Positions 33,660-41,818 are shown, numbered from the stretch's first letter. The stretch: DNA of 64,000 bases from Candidatus Babeliales bacterium (GCA_031292305.1 JARLHJ010000034.1:1-64000); one strand, 5' to 3'. Notes: a model not told the origin generated them from the sequence alone. Program-made: numbers and translations.

Positions 33660-33807
33660 TTTATTCTCCTCAAATATTAAAAATTCATGATTTTTTAAGT
33701 ATAACCCAGTTGATTATGAAAAATCAACGCTTTTTTCAATTTGAAACTAGTCTCTTTGATAAAATTTGCTTTAAAAAAAGGGAGTGTTTTTATTTATTTA
33801 CAAATGG

Positions 33808-33837
33808 TTGATATTTAATCTCTGGATTTGTTAACCT
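33808..33837 (+). promoter_or_regulatory. Candidate promoter of the cysteine-rich pair
   Basis: TTGATA (33808-33813) and TAACCT (33832-33837) are separated by 18 bases, the same spacing and -35 type as the two promoters at 34826 and 35129. GGATTTGT precedes the -10 box, much like AAATTTGT there. Confidence 0.55.
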
Positions 33838-33865
33838 GTGATTAGATATTAAATATGAGGTTGTT

Positions 33866-34333
33866 ATGAAGAAGTTATTAATATTGTTAGCGATTTTATT
33901 CCTATATTTTCAAACAAAGCCCTTTGGATCAAAGAAATTCTCAAAGAGCCCAGATGGAACTTTTTGGTGCAGGGATAGAGTAAATCACCCAGGAAGGCAA
34001 TGTTGCAAATATGTAAGTGAAGAACTTATAACTGCGCCAAAAATATTAGCAAGTAAAAGTGGAAAAATTAATGTTATAGATCGTGGCTTTGGTTCTCAGT
34101 GTGACTTAAATTGTGTTTGTAAGGTACCAGAAAAAAAATGTATAAATAATCAGGATTGCAAAACTCAAGGTAAAGGTTTTATTTGCCGTGATAAAAAGGG
34201 AAATAAAAAATGCCAGCTGCCTTGTGCAAAAGATATCGAATGTGTTAAAAAATTTGGTGCTGAATATGGTTGTCAAAATGGTTTTTGTTCACAGCTAAAA
34301 ATTACAAAGGTTAAAGGGAAGGGTGATTCATGA
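33866..34333 (+). CDS. Exported cysteine-rich protein (copy 1)
   Basis: A 155-residue protein with a signal peptide (MKKLLILLAILFLYFQTKPF) and 14 cysteines in the mature part. The first block FWCRDRVNHPGRQCC is shared with the next gene. Then comes QCDLNCVCK, and a series of small disulfide-type units (KKCINNQDCKTQGKGFICRD; CAKDIECVKKFGAEYGC). The spacing C-x(4)-D/E-C-x(6-8)-G-x(2)-C resembles EGF-like or knottin-like extracellular domains, although no specific family can be named. Many disulfides suggest an oxidised, extracytoplasmic location. Overlaps the next gene by four bases (ATGA). Perhaps secreted toward the host. Confidence 0.72.
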   Translation: MKKLLILLAILFLYFQTKPFGSKKFSKSPDGTFWCRDRVNHPGRQCCKYVSEELITAPKILASKSGKINVIDRGFGSQCDLNCVCKVPEKKCINNQDCKTQGKGFICRDKKGNKKCQLPCAKDIECVKKFGAEYGCQNGFCSQLKITKVKGKGDS

Positions 34334-34812
34334 AGAATGCATTGCTAAGTATGATCGTAACGATCGTTAGTATTTCATCAGGATTGCATGGAGTTGGGCC
34401 CAAGCTATTTGTAAAAGAAGGTTGGAACTATTGCAGAAACAGAGAATCACATCCAGGACGACAATGTTGTTATTCAGTAGGTGCTTCACCATTAGAAATT
34501 CCAGCTTTAGGTGCAGTAAATTCAAATTTACGGGAAATAACAGGTTATGGTTCAGACTGTTGGACAACATGTGAATGTAATACTATTTTACCAGCAGCTA
34601 CATGTAGATTAGCTAAAGAATGTGCTCAAAAAGTTGGGCCATATTTTCTTTGTCATAAAGGTCAATGTAAATTTAGATGTTTAACTAATGATGATTGTAA
34701 TGCACATTTTGGCAAGGGATATGAATGTCTTTGTGGTGAATATAATAAACAGACTTCAAGTTGTAAAAATAACGATCATTTTTGTGTACCAAAAAAAGTA
34801 CCCACCAAGTAA
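34330..34812 (+). CDS. Exported cysteine-rich protein (copy 2)
   Basis: The paralogue of the preceding gene, 160 residues. The signal peptide is MKNALLSMIVTIVSISSGLHG. The shared block is NYCRNRESHPGRQCC. Sixteen cysteines follow in the same order (GSDCWTTCECN; TCRLAKECAQKVGPYFLCHK; RCLTNDDCNAHFGKGYECLC). The ATGA overlap with the first copy indicates a co-translated pair, perhaps of partner proteins. The duplication is old, because outside the cysteine framework the two have little identity. Confidence 0.72.
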   Translation: MKNALLSMIVTIVSISSGLHGVGPKLFVKEGWNYCRNRESHPGRQCCYSVGASPLEIPALGAVNSNLREITGYGSDCWTTCECNTILPAATCRLAKECAQKVGPYFLCHKGQCKFRCLTNDDCNAHFGKGYECLCGEYNKQTSSCKNNDHFCVPKKVPTK

Positions 34813-34814
34813 AT

Positions 34815-34855
34815 AATTCAAACTGTTGATTTTTAGTATTTAAATTTGTTATTCT
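34815..34855 (+). repeat. Duplicated upstream region, copy 1
   Basis: About 40 bases (AATTCA, then CTGTTGATTTTTA to TTATTCTAG) recur with few changes at 35117-35160. Both copies contain the same promoter and precede a tiny exported-peptide gene, so a promoter-plus-gene unit was probably duplicated. Confidence 0.7.
34826..34855 (+). promoter_or_regulatory. Candidate promoter of the first small exported peptide
   Basis: TTGATT and TATTCT are separated by 18 bases. The same boxes and nearly identical spacer occur at 35129-35158, which supports that they are functional. Confidence 0.65.
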
Positions 34856-34911
34856 AGAGGCATATATATTTCAGGGTGAAATATGACTTTAATAACGAAT
34901 TAGGAGATTTT

Positions 34912-35106
34912 ATGAAGAAATTAGTATTGTTTATTTTAAGCTTAGTATCATCTGTCTTAGTAAACGCAAAACCAGGAGAAACTGCATCATTGTTTACTAA
35001 AAAAGGTACTGCAAAAGTTACTCCAGTACGTTCGGTCTATGCATCTCATGCAGCACACACTGATGCTGTGGCGCCTATTGTTACAACAAGTAAAACCTCA
35101 CATTAA
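34912..35106 (+). CDS. Tiny exported peptide of unknown function
   Basis: A 64-residue peptide. The start at 34912 is preceded by TTAGGAGATTTT and opens a signal peptide (MKKLVLFILSLVSSVLVNAK), while a frame opening upstream at 34876 has no such signals. The mature part of about 44 residues is rich in Thr, Ala, Val and His (SHAAHTDAVAPIVTTSKTSH). It has no cysteines and no known motif. With its own promoter and strong ribosome binding site it is probably a well-expressed small exported protein. Confidence 0.6.
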   Translation: MKKLVLFILSLVSSVLVNAKPGETASLFTKKGTAKVTPVRSVYASHAAHTDAVAPIVTTSKTSH

Positions 35107-35116
35107 GACATACTAT

Positions 35117-35160
35117 TAATTCAGACTGTTGATTTTTAATATTTAAATTTGTTATTCTAG
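35117..35160 (+). repeat. Duplicated upstream region, copy 2
   Basis: The second copy of the block at 34815-34855. It reads TAATTCAGACTGTTGATT at the left and ends GTTATTCTAG, with about four differences in 40 bases. Confidence 0.7.
35129..35158 (+). promoter_or_regulatory. Candidate promoter of the second small exported peptide
   Basis: TTGATT (35129-35134) and TATTCT (35153-35158) with an 18-base spacer, conserved with the promoter at 34826. Confidence 0.65.
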
Positions 35161-35209
35161 AAACTGAGATATTTCAATGTGAAATATTAGTATAAAAAAG
35201 GAGGTTTTT

Positions 35210-35425
35210 ATGAAAAAGTTATTATTTACAGGTTTAGTTCTATTGTCTGTAGCGTCTGTGTCTGCTAAAGGTCACAAAAAAGTATGTTCTGATTTCTCAA
35301 AACATATCCACACAGTAGTAGGTGTTAAAGCTACAGGTAAACATAATGAAAAAGGCGGTTTAACTAACGCTGAGTACGATAACTGTGTAAAAACAGGTAA
35401 GGCAACTGTTACCTTAGCTAAGTAA
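35210..35425 (+). CDS. Small exported protein of unknown function
   Basis: A 71-residue protein with a textbook signal peptide (MKKLLFTGLVLLSVASVSAK) and an ideal ribosome binding site (AAAGGAGGTTTTT before ATG). The mature 52 residues are basic and contain two cysteines (VCSDFSKHIH, then EYDNCVKTGK) that could form one disulfide. A hairpin terminator follows. The strong expression signals suggest an abundant product. No family is recognised. Confidence 0.7.
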   Translation: MKKLLFTGLVLLSVASVSAKGHKKVCSDFSKHIHTVVGVKATGKHNEKGGLTNAEYDNCVKTGKATVTLAK

Positions 35426-35433
35426 AATAATAT

Positions 35434-35462
35434 AATTGGGGCTAGCATTACTAGCCCCAATT
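35434..35462. terminator. Terminator between the small exported protein and the Pal-like gene
   Basis: AATTGGGGCTAG pairs perfectly with CTAGCCCCAATT around a five-base loop. AT-rich flanks on both sides allow action in both directions between these convergent genes. Confidence 0.8.
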
Positions 35463-35478
35463 GTAAGTTTAATCTTTT

Positions 35479-36072
35479 TTAATCACTCAAAATTTCGGTT
35501 TCGACACGTCTATTAGGTGCTTGGCCTTCAATGCCTTCAGCATCAGTAACGCGATTAGAATCTCCAAAACCTACAGCTTTTACTTGATTTGCTGGAACGC
35601 CTGCATTTTCATAGTTTTTTGCTATTCTATGAGCACGTTCTTGTGATAATGTGTAATTATATTCTTTATTCTTTGCAATTTTGCAAGAATGTCCTTTGCA
35701 AACTACTTTTGAATTTTTATTATTTCTTAACTTATCTTTAACCAACTTAGAATTTTCGTTTATTTTAGCCTTTTGTTCTGGTCTAATTTTTGAACTGTTA
35801 TAGTCAAATTGTATTGTTTTGCCGCGTTCTTGTGGTCTTTCTTGTAAGCTGTCTAAAGAAATTTCATCATCTGAGCCTGAATTGTCAGATTCAAAGACAT
35901 TTACATTAGAATCGTCTTCTAATACAAATTCTTCAGCATCTTCGCTAAATAGTTGTCCATTTTTTTTATTAGCATATGTTGTTTTTTTAGATGTAGTTGT
36001 ACCACATTTTTTCTTAAAACAAGCAGGAATTGTAATACTAATTAGTAATATTAGTGCAAAAACTTTTTTCAC
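35479..36072 (-). CDS. Pal/OmpA-family lipoprotein
   Basis: The start is GTG at 36072, preceded by GAGGAGCTAG. The signal peptide ends in a lipobox (LISITIPAC), so the protein is probably lipid-anchored. An acidic linker follows (FVLEDDSNVNVFESDNSGSD). The OmpA-like peptidoglycan-binding domain covers about residues 85-195: IQFDYNSSKIRPEQ, LSQERAHRIAKNYENAGV, VKAVGFGDSN and APNRRVETEI. The domain ties the outer membrane to peptidoglycan. An extra KVVCKGHSCKIAKN segment adds two cysteines. This is good evidence for an outer membrane and some peptidoglycan. No TolB gene is adjacent. Confidence 0.88.
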   Translation of the reverse strand: MKKVFALILLISITIPACFKKKCGTTTSKKTTYANKKNGQLFSEDAEEFVLEDDSNVNVFESDNSGSDDEISLDSLQERPQERGKTIQFDYNSSKIRPEQKAKINENSKLVKDKLRNNKNSKVVCKGHSCKIAKNKEYNYTLSQERAHRIAKNYENAGVPANQVKAVGFGDSNRVTDAEGIEGQAPNRRVETEILSD

Positions 36073-36263
36073 CCTAGCTCCTCTATGATGTTTAAATTTA
36101 ACTTTTTAAAAGAATCTATACACTTTTACCACATTTTTTTCATGTTTTCCAGCTAATATTACTATTTTCTATTAATCAATCTAATTAATGAGCTATACTA
36201 TAGATATATAAAAAATTAATTTTGAAAAATAAAATTTAAAAAAATGTTAAAAGCGGAGTGTTT

Positions 36264-37778
36264 ATGTCAAAGTTTATGAAAAAGATTCTTATTAATAAGA
36301 ATCCGTGGGAAACAAGGGCAGCAATTCTAAGAAATAATAAATTACTTAATGTGTTTTTTTCTTCACATTCAGTAAAAATATTAGAACGTTGTTTTTTTAA
36401 AGGTGTAGTGACTAAGGTTTTACCAGGTATACAAACAGCTTTTGTAGATATAGGCCAAGAACGATCAGGTTTTTTACATATAACAGAAATAGATAGAGAT
36501 TTGGCTGTTTCTAGAATGTTAGATACAGTGCAACTAGAAGATTCAGAAGTTAAAGAAATTAAAAGACATACTCCTTTAGATATTGGTAAAATTTTTAAAG
36601 AAGGCGAGCCAGTTTTAGTTCAGGTAAGCAAAGAGCCTATTTATGAAAAAGGGGCTAAGCTAACTACCTGTTTTACTTTACCAGGCAGATTCATAGTTTT
36701 GATGCCAAATATACCAAGAGTAGGTATTTCTAAGAAAATTGAAGATAAAGATGAAAAACAAAGACTTAAAGACTTAGTAAAAAGTTTATTGCCAGAAGGC
36801 ATGGGCGCAATTATAAGAACATCATCAGATAAAATGAGTGAAAAAGAAATATCAAAAGATGTAGCTTTTTTAGTAGGTACATGGAACTCAATTTTAGAAA
36901 AATACAATAAAGCAAAAAATACAGAAAAAGTGTATGAAGATATCCCGCTATCATTACAGATAGTTAGAGATAACTTAGATGATGATATTGAAGAAGTTTT
37001 AATTGATGATAGAGATTTACAACATAAGGTTTATAAATTTGTACAAGGTATAGCACCAAATTATAGTCATAAAATAAGATTTTGGGAAAGTCCACCAAGT
37101 TTATTTGAATACTATGATGTAGAAAAGCAGATAGAAGGCGCATTGCACAAAAAAGTATCATTAAAATCTGGTAGTTCAATAATAGTTGAATCTACAGAAG
37201 CTATGACTGTTATTGATGTTAACACTGGTAAGTTTATTGGTAAAAGTAATTTAGAAGATACTATTCTACAGACTAATCTAGAAGCTTCAGAAGAGATTGT
37301 AAGACAACTAAGACTTCGCAATATTGGTGGTTTAATAGTTATAGATTTTATTGATATGGCAACACCTGCCAATAGACAAAAACTTTTCACTTTCTTTGAA
37401 CAAACCCTTAAAGAACAGGATAAGTTTCAATCGGTTGTTCTTAAAGTATCTGAATTTGGGTTATTGCAGATGACAAGAAAGCGTTCAGGTAAGACGCTAA
37501 TTCAACAGCTCATGGATACTTGTTATACATGTTGTGGTCTTGGTGTTGTTAAAACGGTACGCACTATTGCTTATGCGATATTAATTAAGTTTAAAGATGA
37601 ATTTAAATCTGCAAAATCTAAAAATGTAGCTTTAATTGTAAATCCTGCAATTTTCCAATTTCTTTCTCATATTGAATTCAATTCAATACTAGAATTAGAA
37701 AAACTATATGGCGGAAAAATTACTCTTAATTCTAAGAATGATCTTGAATTGAGTGAATATAAAATGGAAGTTCAATAG
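36264..37778 (+). CDS. rng: Ribonuclease G/E family endoribonuclease
   Basis: The start at 36264 is preceded by GCGGAGTGTTT. RNase G/E cuts single-stranded RNA in rRNA and mRNA processing. The S1 domain is at residues 35-125 (FKGVVTKVLPGIQTAFVDIG, then ERSGFLH). The catalytic DNase I-like domain carries the two Mg-binding Asp residues in TVIDVNTGKF and VIDFIDM. MTRKRSGKTL follows, and then the Zn-link CYTCCGLGVV. The length of 504 matches RNase G and not the long RNase E, so no degradosome tail is present. A hairpin embraces the stop codon. Confidence 0.94.
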   Translation: MSKFMKKILINKNPWETRAAILRNNKLLNVFFSSHSVKILERCFFKGVVTKVLPGIQTAFVDIGQERSGFLHITEIDRDLAVSRMLDTVQLEDSEVKEIKRHTPLDIGKIFKEGEPVLVQVSKEPIYEKGAKLTTCFTLPGRFIVLMPNIPRVGISKKIEDKDEKQRLKDLVKSLLPEGMGAIIRTSSDKMSEKEISKDVAFLVGTWNSILEKYNKAKNTEKVYEDIPLSLQIVRDNLDDDIEEVLIDDRDLQHKVYKFVQGIAPNYSHKIRFWESPPSLFEYYDVEKQIEGALHKKVSLKSGSSIIVESTEAMTVIDVNTGKFIGKSNLEDTILQTNLEASEEIVRQLRLRNIGGLIVIDFIDMATPANRQKLFTFFEQTLKEQDKFQSVVLKVSEFGLLQMTRKRSGKTLIQQLMDTCYTCCGLGVVKTVRTIAYAILIKFKDEFKSAKSKNVALIVNPAIFQFLSHIEFNSILELEKLYGGKITLNSKNDLELSEYKMEVQ

Positions 37779-37796
37779 TTTTGGCTATTGAACTTC
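37767..37796 (+). terminator. Perfect hairpin containing the rng stop codon
   Basis: GAAGTTCAATAG pairs perfectly with CTATTGAACTTC around TTTTGG. The TAG stop codon is the last part of the left arm. No T tract follows, so this may be a weak terminator or a 3'-end stabiliser. Confidence 0.55.
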
Positions 37797-37803
37797 TAGG
37801 TAA

Positions 37804-38550
37804 TTATCTTGACTGTGATTCAATGAATAATTCAGCTGATCTTGGATTGTTTTGTGCTATTTGTTGTCTTGCATCAATATAAACTTGGGTTTGATTTTGC
37901 AATCCTTCTTTAAATTTTTCCCACTCTGTTTTTTGTTTTTTTCTTCTAAGAATTTTTGAAATTGATTTTGATAGTTTTTCTTCTGTAAGATTGTTTGTTA
38001 AAAATTTAAGTGTTGCATCACCAGCTATTTCAAGCTGTTTTGCTATTTTTAGTGTAAAGAGGAAACCTATAAAACCGAATGTTATATAAGACATTGCCTT
38101 AACTGGGTTGGTGTCGAATATTTCATAACCTTTATAGATTGCAAAGCCAAATATTGCAGTTAATACAGATATATTTCTTACATCGATTAATGTCTGTGTA
38201 AATGTGTTACTAAAAATATTTGACACATTTTGAGCTGTAATTTCCCCACGAGTTAATAATTTTTGAGAACTGTTATCAAATATTTGATCTGTCCCTGTTA
38301 ATAAAGCAGAAGTGAGCTTAGCAACGTGTGCAGCAACTTTTAGACTACCTTCAGTACAATCGGCAGGGAATTTCTCAAGAATTCCAGGTAAAGCCCCTAA
38401 GTTTGCAGGAATTAATATTTTTGTGTCTGAGCTATTAGCTACTGGATTACCTTCAGCTAGATTTAGAAAGCTTTGAGGTAACATATGTTCTAGGGAATGC
38501 AAACTATAATTTAAAAATAATAATATTAATACGATAATTTTTTTATACAT
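37804..38550 (-). CDS. Exported or membrane protein of unknown function
   Basis: A 248-residue protein with a signal peptide (MYKKIIVLILLFLNYSLHSL), a soluble stretch of about 105 residues, and two membrane helices near residues 130-175 (VLTAIFGFAIYKGYEIF; SYITFGFIGFLFTLKIAKQL). The C-terminal tail is helical and basic (KLSKSISKILRRKKQKTEWE). It lies three bases after the similarly built membrane protein gene upstream, so the two probably form an operon. No family is recognised. Confidence 0.65.
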   Translation of the reverse strand: MYKKIIVLILLFLNYSLHSLEHMLPQSFLNLAEGNPVANSSDTKILIPANLGALPGILEKFPADCTEGSLKVAAHVAKLTSALLTGTDQIFDNSSQKLLTRGEITAQNVSNIFSNTFTQTLIDVRNISVLTAIFGFAIYKGYEIFDTNPVKAMSYITFGFIGFLFTLKIAKQLEIAGDATLKFLTNNLTEEKLSKSISKILRRKKQKTEWEKFKEGLQNQTQVYIDARQQIAQNNPRSAELFIESQSR

Positions 38551-38553
38551 ATT

Positions 38554-39072
38554 TTATACCTTCTTATAGTTGTAAATTAGATTAAATATTTCCTTACTTA
38601 AAACAGTTCTAGATACTTCTTTATGAAAGCATGCAACTAGTATAGAGATCAAGCTGACTCCACCATATTTTTTATTATAAATATATGTTAATATTGGATT
38701 GCCCGCCAGTGAGACTAATGAAGCAAATAAGAACTTGCTACGCATAGGCGTCTTTTTTATCAAAAATGCACGTGCTGAAATAATAGTAAAAATAGCTGAT
38801 GTAATTAGTAAAACCATGCCATTGGCATTAGATTTCCATTCTTTTTTCCAACTCTTTAAGACCTTGTCCATTCCTTTTATTACAAGTTCATTATCTTTTG
38901 GTGTGTCTGAAGAATTAGGAATAAAAACACGACCCCTGCTTTTTTGGGTATTAATTTGGTCAATCTCTTTATGTACATCCCCTAATGCAGTGTTTAAACC
39001 TGCAAATGGGTCTTTTTCTGCACCAAAGCAGCTGGCGAATATAAAAAGCGATAATAATAGTTTTTTTATCAT
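38554..39072 (-). CDS. Membrane protein of unknown function
   Basis: A 172-residue protein with a signal peptide (MIKKLLLSLFIFASCFGAEK), a charged linker and two membrane helices at about residues 85-132 (GMVLLITSAIFTIISARAFL; FLFASLVSLAGNPILTYIYN). The layout resembles the downstream neighbour, with which it is probably co-transcribed. AATTGGAAGGTTAAAA precedes the ATG. The function is unknown. Confidence 0.65.
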   Translation of the reverse strand: MIKKLLLSLFIFASCFGAEKDPFAGLNTALGDVHKEIDQINTQKSRGRVFIPNSSDTPKDNELVIKGMDKVLKSWKKEWKSNANGMVLLITSAIFTIISARAFLIKKTPMRSKFLFASLVSLAGNPILTYIYNKKYGGVSLISILVACFHKEVSRTVLSKEIFNLIYNYKKV

Positions 39073-39244
39073 TTTTAACCTTCCAATTTATTAATCTATT
39101 TAAAGTTTAACAGATTTAAAACAAATTTCAAGTGAGATTTTGGGTTAAATTCCATCTGAAACTTAATAATTTAAATTTTATGATCGTTAAATTTCTGATA
39201 TATTAGATTAATCGACAAGTTTTTAACATTTCTGGAGTACAAAA

Positions 39245-40702
39245 GTGTCAAACATTTCTATCTTGCAACAATACCCTGAATATGAAGTAAATATAGGTAT
39301 AGAAGTTCATGTTCAATTAAATACTAAAACAAAGATTTTTTGCACTTGTGCAAATGAAGTAGCACAGCAACCAAATACTAATATTTGCCCTATTTGTGCT
39401 GGTTATCCAGGTGTATTACCTGTTTTAAATGAACAAGTAGTTAATTCTGCTATTTTAGCAGGCTTGGGAACCCAATCAGAAATAACTCCAGTTTCTATCT
39501 TTGCAAGAAAGCATTATTTTTATCCAGATTTGCCAAAGGGTTATCAAATTACCCAGCATACGGAGCCAATTTGTACAGAAGGTAAGGTTAATATACGTTT
39601 AGAAGATGGTTCTACCAAAGCTATTAGACTAATCAGAATTCATATAGAAGAAGATGCAGGTAAAAATATTCATTCCCCATTTTCTAATGAAAGCTTTGTT
39701 GATTTAAATAGAGCAGGAACCCCACTATTAGAAACCGTAACTTACCCTGATATCTCTAGTGCCTATGAAGCAAAAGAATATTTAAAAAACCTTAGATCTA
39801 TCATGATGTATTTAGGTATTTGCTCCGGTAACATGGAAGATGGAGCATTTAGAGCCGATACTAATATTTCTGTGCGCAAAAAAACAGCAAAAGAGCTTGG
39901 CACCAGATGTGAATTAAAGAATATTAACTCATTTAAGTTCATTGGTGATGCCATAGAATATGAAATTGAACGTCAAATAACCACGCTAGAAGAAGGTGGC
40001 ATGATTGTTCAGCAAACCCGCCTATGGGATGAAAAAAATAGAAAAACTATAATAATGCGCTCAAAAGAAGAAGCTGCTGATTACAGATATTTCCCAGACC
40101 CTGATTTGCCGTTAATTGAAGTAACTAAGGCTAAGATTGAGCAAATGAAAGAACAATTGCCTGAGTTGCCAGAACAAAAGGTTAAAAGATTGGTTAGCGA
40201 CAATGGTCTTAGCTTGTATGAAGCTGATATTATTGTAAATGACATTGAACTTGCTAATTACTATGACAGGGCTGCCAAAATTAACTCAAGCAAGCAGGTA
40301 TTAAATTGGATCTTGCGTGATGTGCTTGGATACTTAAAAGAGTCTAAAGAAAATTTGTTAGAATTTAAAGTAACACCTGAAAAACTAGCAGGCCTAATTA
40401 CACTTCTAGAAACAGGAAAAATTAATAACCATGCAGCAAGAGAGGTTTTTGAAGAAGTTGCAAAAACCGGCAAAGAACCAGTAGATATAGTAAAAGAAAA
40501 AGGCTTAGAACAAATTGGTTCATCAGAAGAACTAGAGATAATAATTAAAGCGATAATTGATGAAAATCCTGATGTGGTTCAAAAATATAAGGCAGGTAAT
40601 GAAAGACTATTTGGTTTCTTTGTAGGTGAAGCTATGAAGCGCACTAAAGGCAAAGGAAGCCCGAATGTTATTCAAGATTTGTTAAAGAAATATTTAAAAT
40701 AA
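39245..40702 (+). CDS. gatB: Aspartyl/glutamyl-tRNA amidotransferase subunit B
   Basis: GatB activates Glu-tRNA(Gln) or Asp-tRNA(Asn) for amidation in the GatCAB complex. The start is GTG at 39245 with TGGAGTACAAAA before it. Motifs: EVNIGIEVHVQLNTKTKIFC, CPICAGYPGVLPVLN, the ARKHYFYPDLPKGYQITQ block, and HIEEDAGKN. The GatB/YqeY C-terminal helical domain follows (about residues 330-485), ending IQDLLKKYLK. The length of 485 is normal. GatA and GatC are not in the window, so the genes are scattered. The organism thus uses indirect Gln-tRNA or Asn-tRNA synthesis. Confidence 0.96.
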   Translation: MSNISILQQYPEYEVNIGIEVHVQLNTKTKIFCTCANEVAQQPNTNICPICAGYPGVLPVLNEQVVNSAILAGLGTQSEITPVSIFARKHYFYPDLPKGYQITQHTEPICTEGKVNIRLEDGSTKAIRLIRIHIEEDAGKNIHSPFSNESFVDLNRAGTPLLETVTYPDISSAYEAKEYLKNLRSIMMYLGICSGNMEDGAFRADTNISVRKKTAKELGTRCELKNINSFKFIGDAIEYEIERQITTLEEGGMIVQQTRLWDEKNRKTIIMRSKEEAADYRYFPDPDLPLIEVTKAKIEQMKEQLPELPEQKVKRLVSDNGLSLYEADIIVNDIELANYYDRAAKINSSKQVLNWILRDVLGYLKESKENLLEFKVTPEKLAGLITLLETGKINNHAAREVFEEVAKTGKEPVDIVKEKGLEQIGSSEELEIIIKAIIDENPDVVQKYKAGNERLFGFFVGEAMKRTKGKGSPNVIQDLLKKYLK

Positions 40703-40714
40703 GAATATATAAAC

Positions 40715-40755
40715 TAAAAAAGGGACTTAGTATCAAATACTAAGTCCCTTTTTTA
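40715..40755. terminator. Terminator after gatB, bidirectional
   Basis: AAAAAAGGGACTTAGTAT pairs perfectly with ATACTAAGTCCCTTTTTT around a CAA loop, with a T tract on both strands. It separates gatB from the convergent small exported protein gene. Confidence 0.9.
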
Positions 40756-40765
40756 GTGAATTATT

Positions 40766-41104
40766 TTAATAACCCATATATTGTAAAATATTTTTTCCTG
40801 GTATTAAAAGTGCTGGCCCTACAAGTCCTGAGTCTTCCTCAGAGCATCCCATAACTCCTAGATAGACTGCCCAGCCCAACAATTTACCAAAATGTTTATT
40901 TCCATAATGGCTTACATTATATTCGTTCGAGTTATTTTTTTTGCCCAAAGACCAGAAAGCTGTATAAGCTACTAATGCTGAATAATAAGGTTTGTTTTGA
41001 ATGAATTTTTTAGCTTTATTCAGGTCTGTGCAGTTAGTTTTGATATTAAACAATGCCAATATAATAAAAACTGCAAAAAAAGCTGAAAACTTATTTTTAT
41101 TCAT
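40766..41104 (-). CDS. Small exported or membrane protein of unknown function
   Basis: A 112-residue protein with a hydrophobic N-terminus (KFSAFFAVFIILALFNIKTN), followed by moderately hydrophobic segments (SALVAYTAFWSLGKK; GKLLGWAVYLGVMGC). It may be anchored at two or three places. ATAAGGGGATTTT precedes the ATG. It stands alone between gatB and the phosphatase gene. No family is recognised. Confidence 0.6.
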   Translation of the reverse strand: MNKNKFSAFFAVFIILALFNIKTNCTDLNKAKKFIQNKPYYSALVAYTAFWSLGKKNNSNEYNVSHYGNKHFGKLLGWAVYLGVMGCSEEDSGLVGPALLIPGKNILQYMGY

Positions 41105-41182
41105 AAAATCCCCTTATATTACTAAAATTTGATATTATTAGTATAAATAAAATTTTATTAAGTTACAAATGGTGTTTTTGAA

Positions 41183-41818
41183 TTAGTATAAATAATTCGG
41201 CAATTTTATCTTAAATCCTGTGTTTCCACCTTCAAAATCTTTGTCGCTATCACTTATAGAAGCTACAATATTATATTTCTGAGCTAGTTCAGCGCGTTTT
41301 TCTGCTTTCCATTCTTCATGCTTTACGCCCGCATTAAATAATTCTATAGGTAATAGAATAAGCTGCTCGTAATCTGTATAGCCTTCTTTTTGGAGGTTTT
41401 TTTCAGTAGCTTCTTGTAGAGTTGACCTGCGTGAGGTTATAAAAATTACTTTAAAACCTAAGTTTCTAACTGCAGTATAAAAATCGAAGACTGGTTTTAT
41501 GGCTGCTGAAGTTGAAGATTTTCTAAATTGAAAAGCATCTTCTATGGTCCAATCAAAGTTTTGAGATTTAAAGAAATAATAATCTGTTAAGGCCGTTTCA
41601 TCTATATCAAAAATTATTACACTATTGTTGTCTGGGTTATATAAATTTGACAGGCTGCTTTTACAAATAGCTTGTAATTCTTTTTCATAATCACCTTGCT
41701 CATAATAGCTTGCTAAGTTTTGTAATTTTTTTTTAAATTCTTTAGTTGCATCTTTTAGATGATCTACTTGGGTATAAGAATTAAAAACAAATAAAAATAA
41801 TAAATATAGTAGTTTCAT
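41183..41818 (-). CDS. Exported class B acid phosphatase-like HAD protein
   Basis: A signal peptide (MKLLYLLFLFVFNSYTQVD) leads into a HAD-superfamily domain. Motif I is IIFDIDETALTDYYF with both catalytic Asp residues, motif II is IFITSRR, the Lys motif is in EEWKAEKRAEL, and motif IV is ISDSDKDFEG. The order and the early loop (KSQNFDW) match the class B acid phosphatase/vegetative storage protein group, which hydrolyses phosphomonoesters outside the cytoplasm. It could scavenge phosphate or nucleosides from a host. TAACGGGAGTTTAT precedes the ATG. It is divergent from tpiA. Confidence 0.85.
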   Translation of the reverse strand: MKLLYLLFLFVFNSYTQVDHLKDATKEFKKKLQNLASYYEQGDYEKELQAICKSSLSNLYNPDNNSVIIFDIDETALTDYYFFKSQNFDWTIEDAFQFRKSSTSAAIKPVFDFYTAVRNLGFKVIFITSRRSTLQEATEKNLQKEGYTDYEQLILLPIELFNAGVKHEEWKAEKRAELAQKYNIVASISDSDKDFEGGNTGFKIKLPNYLY

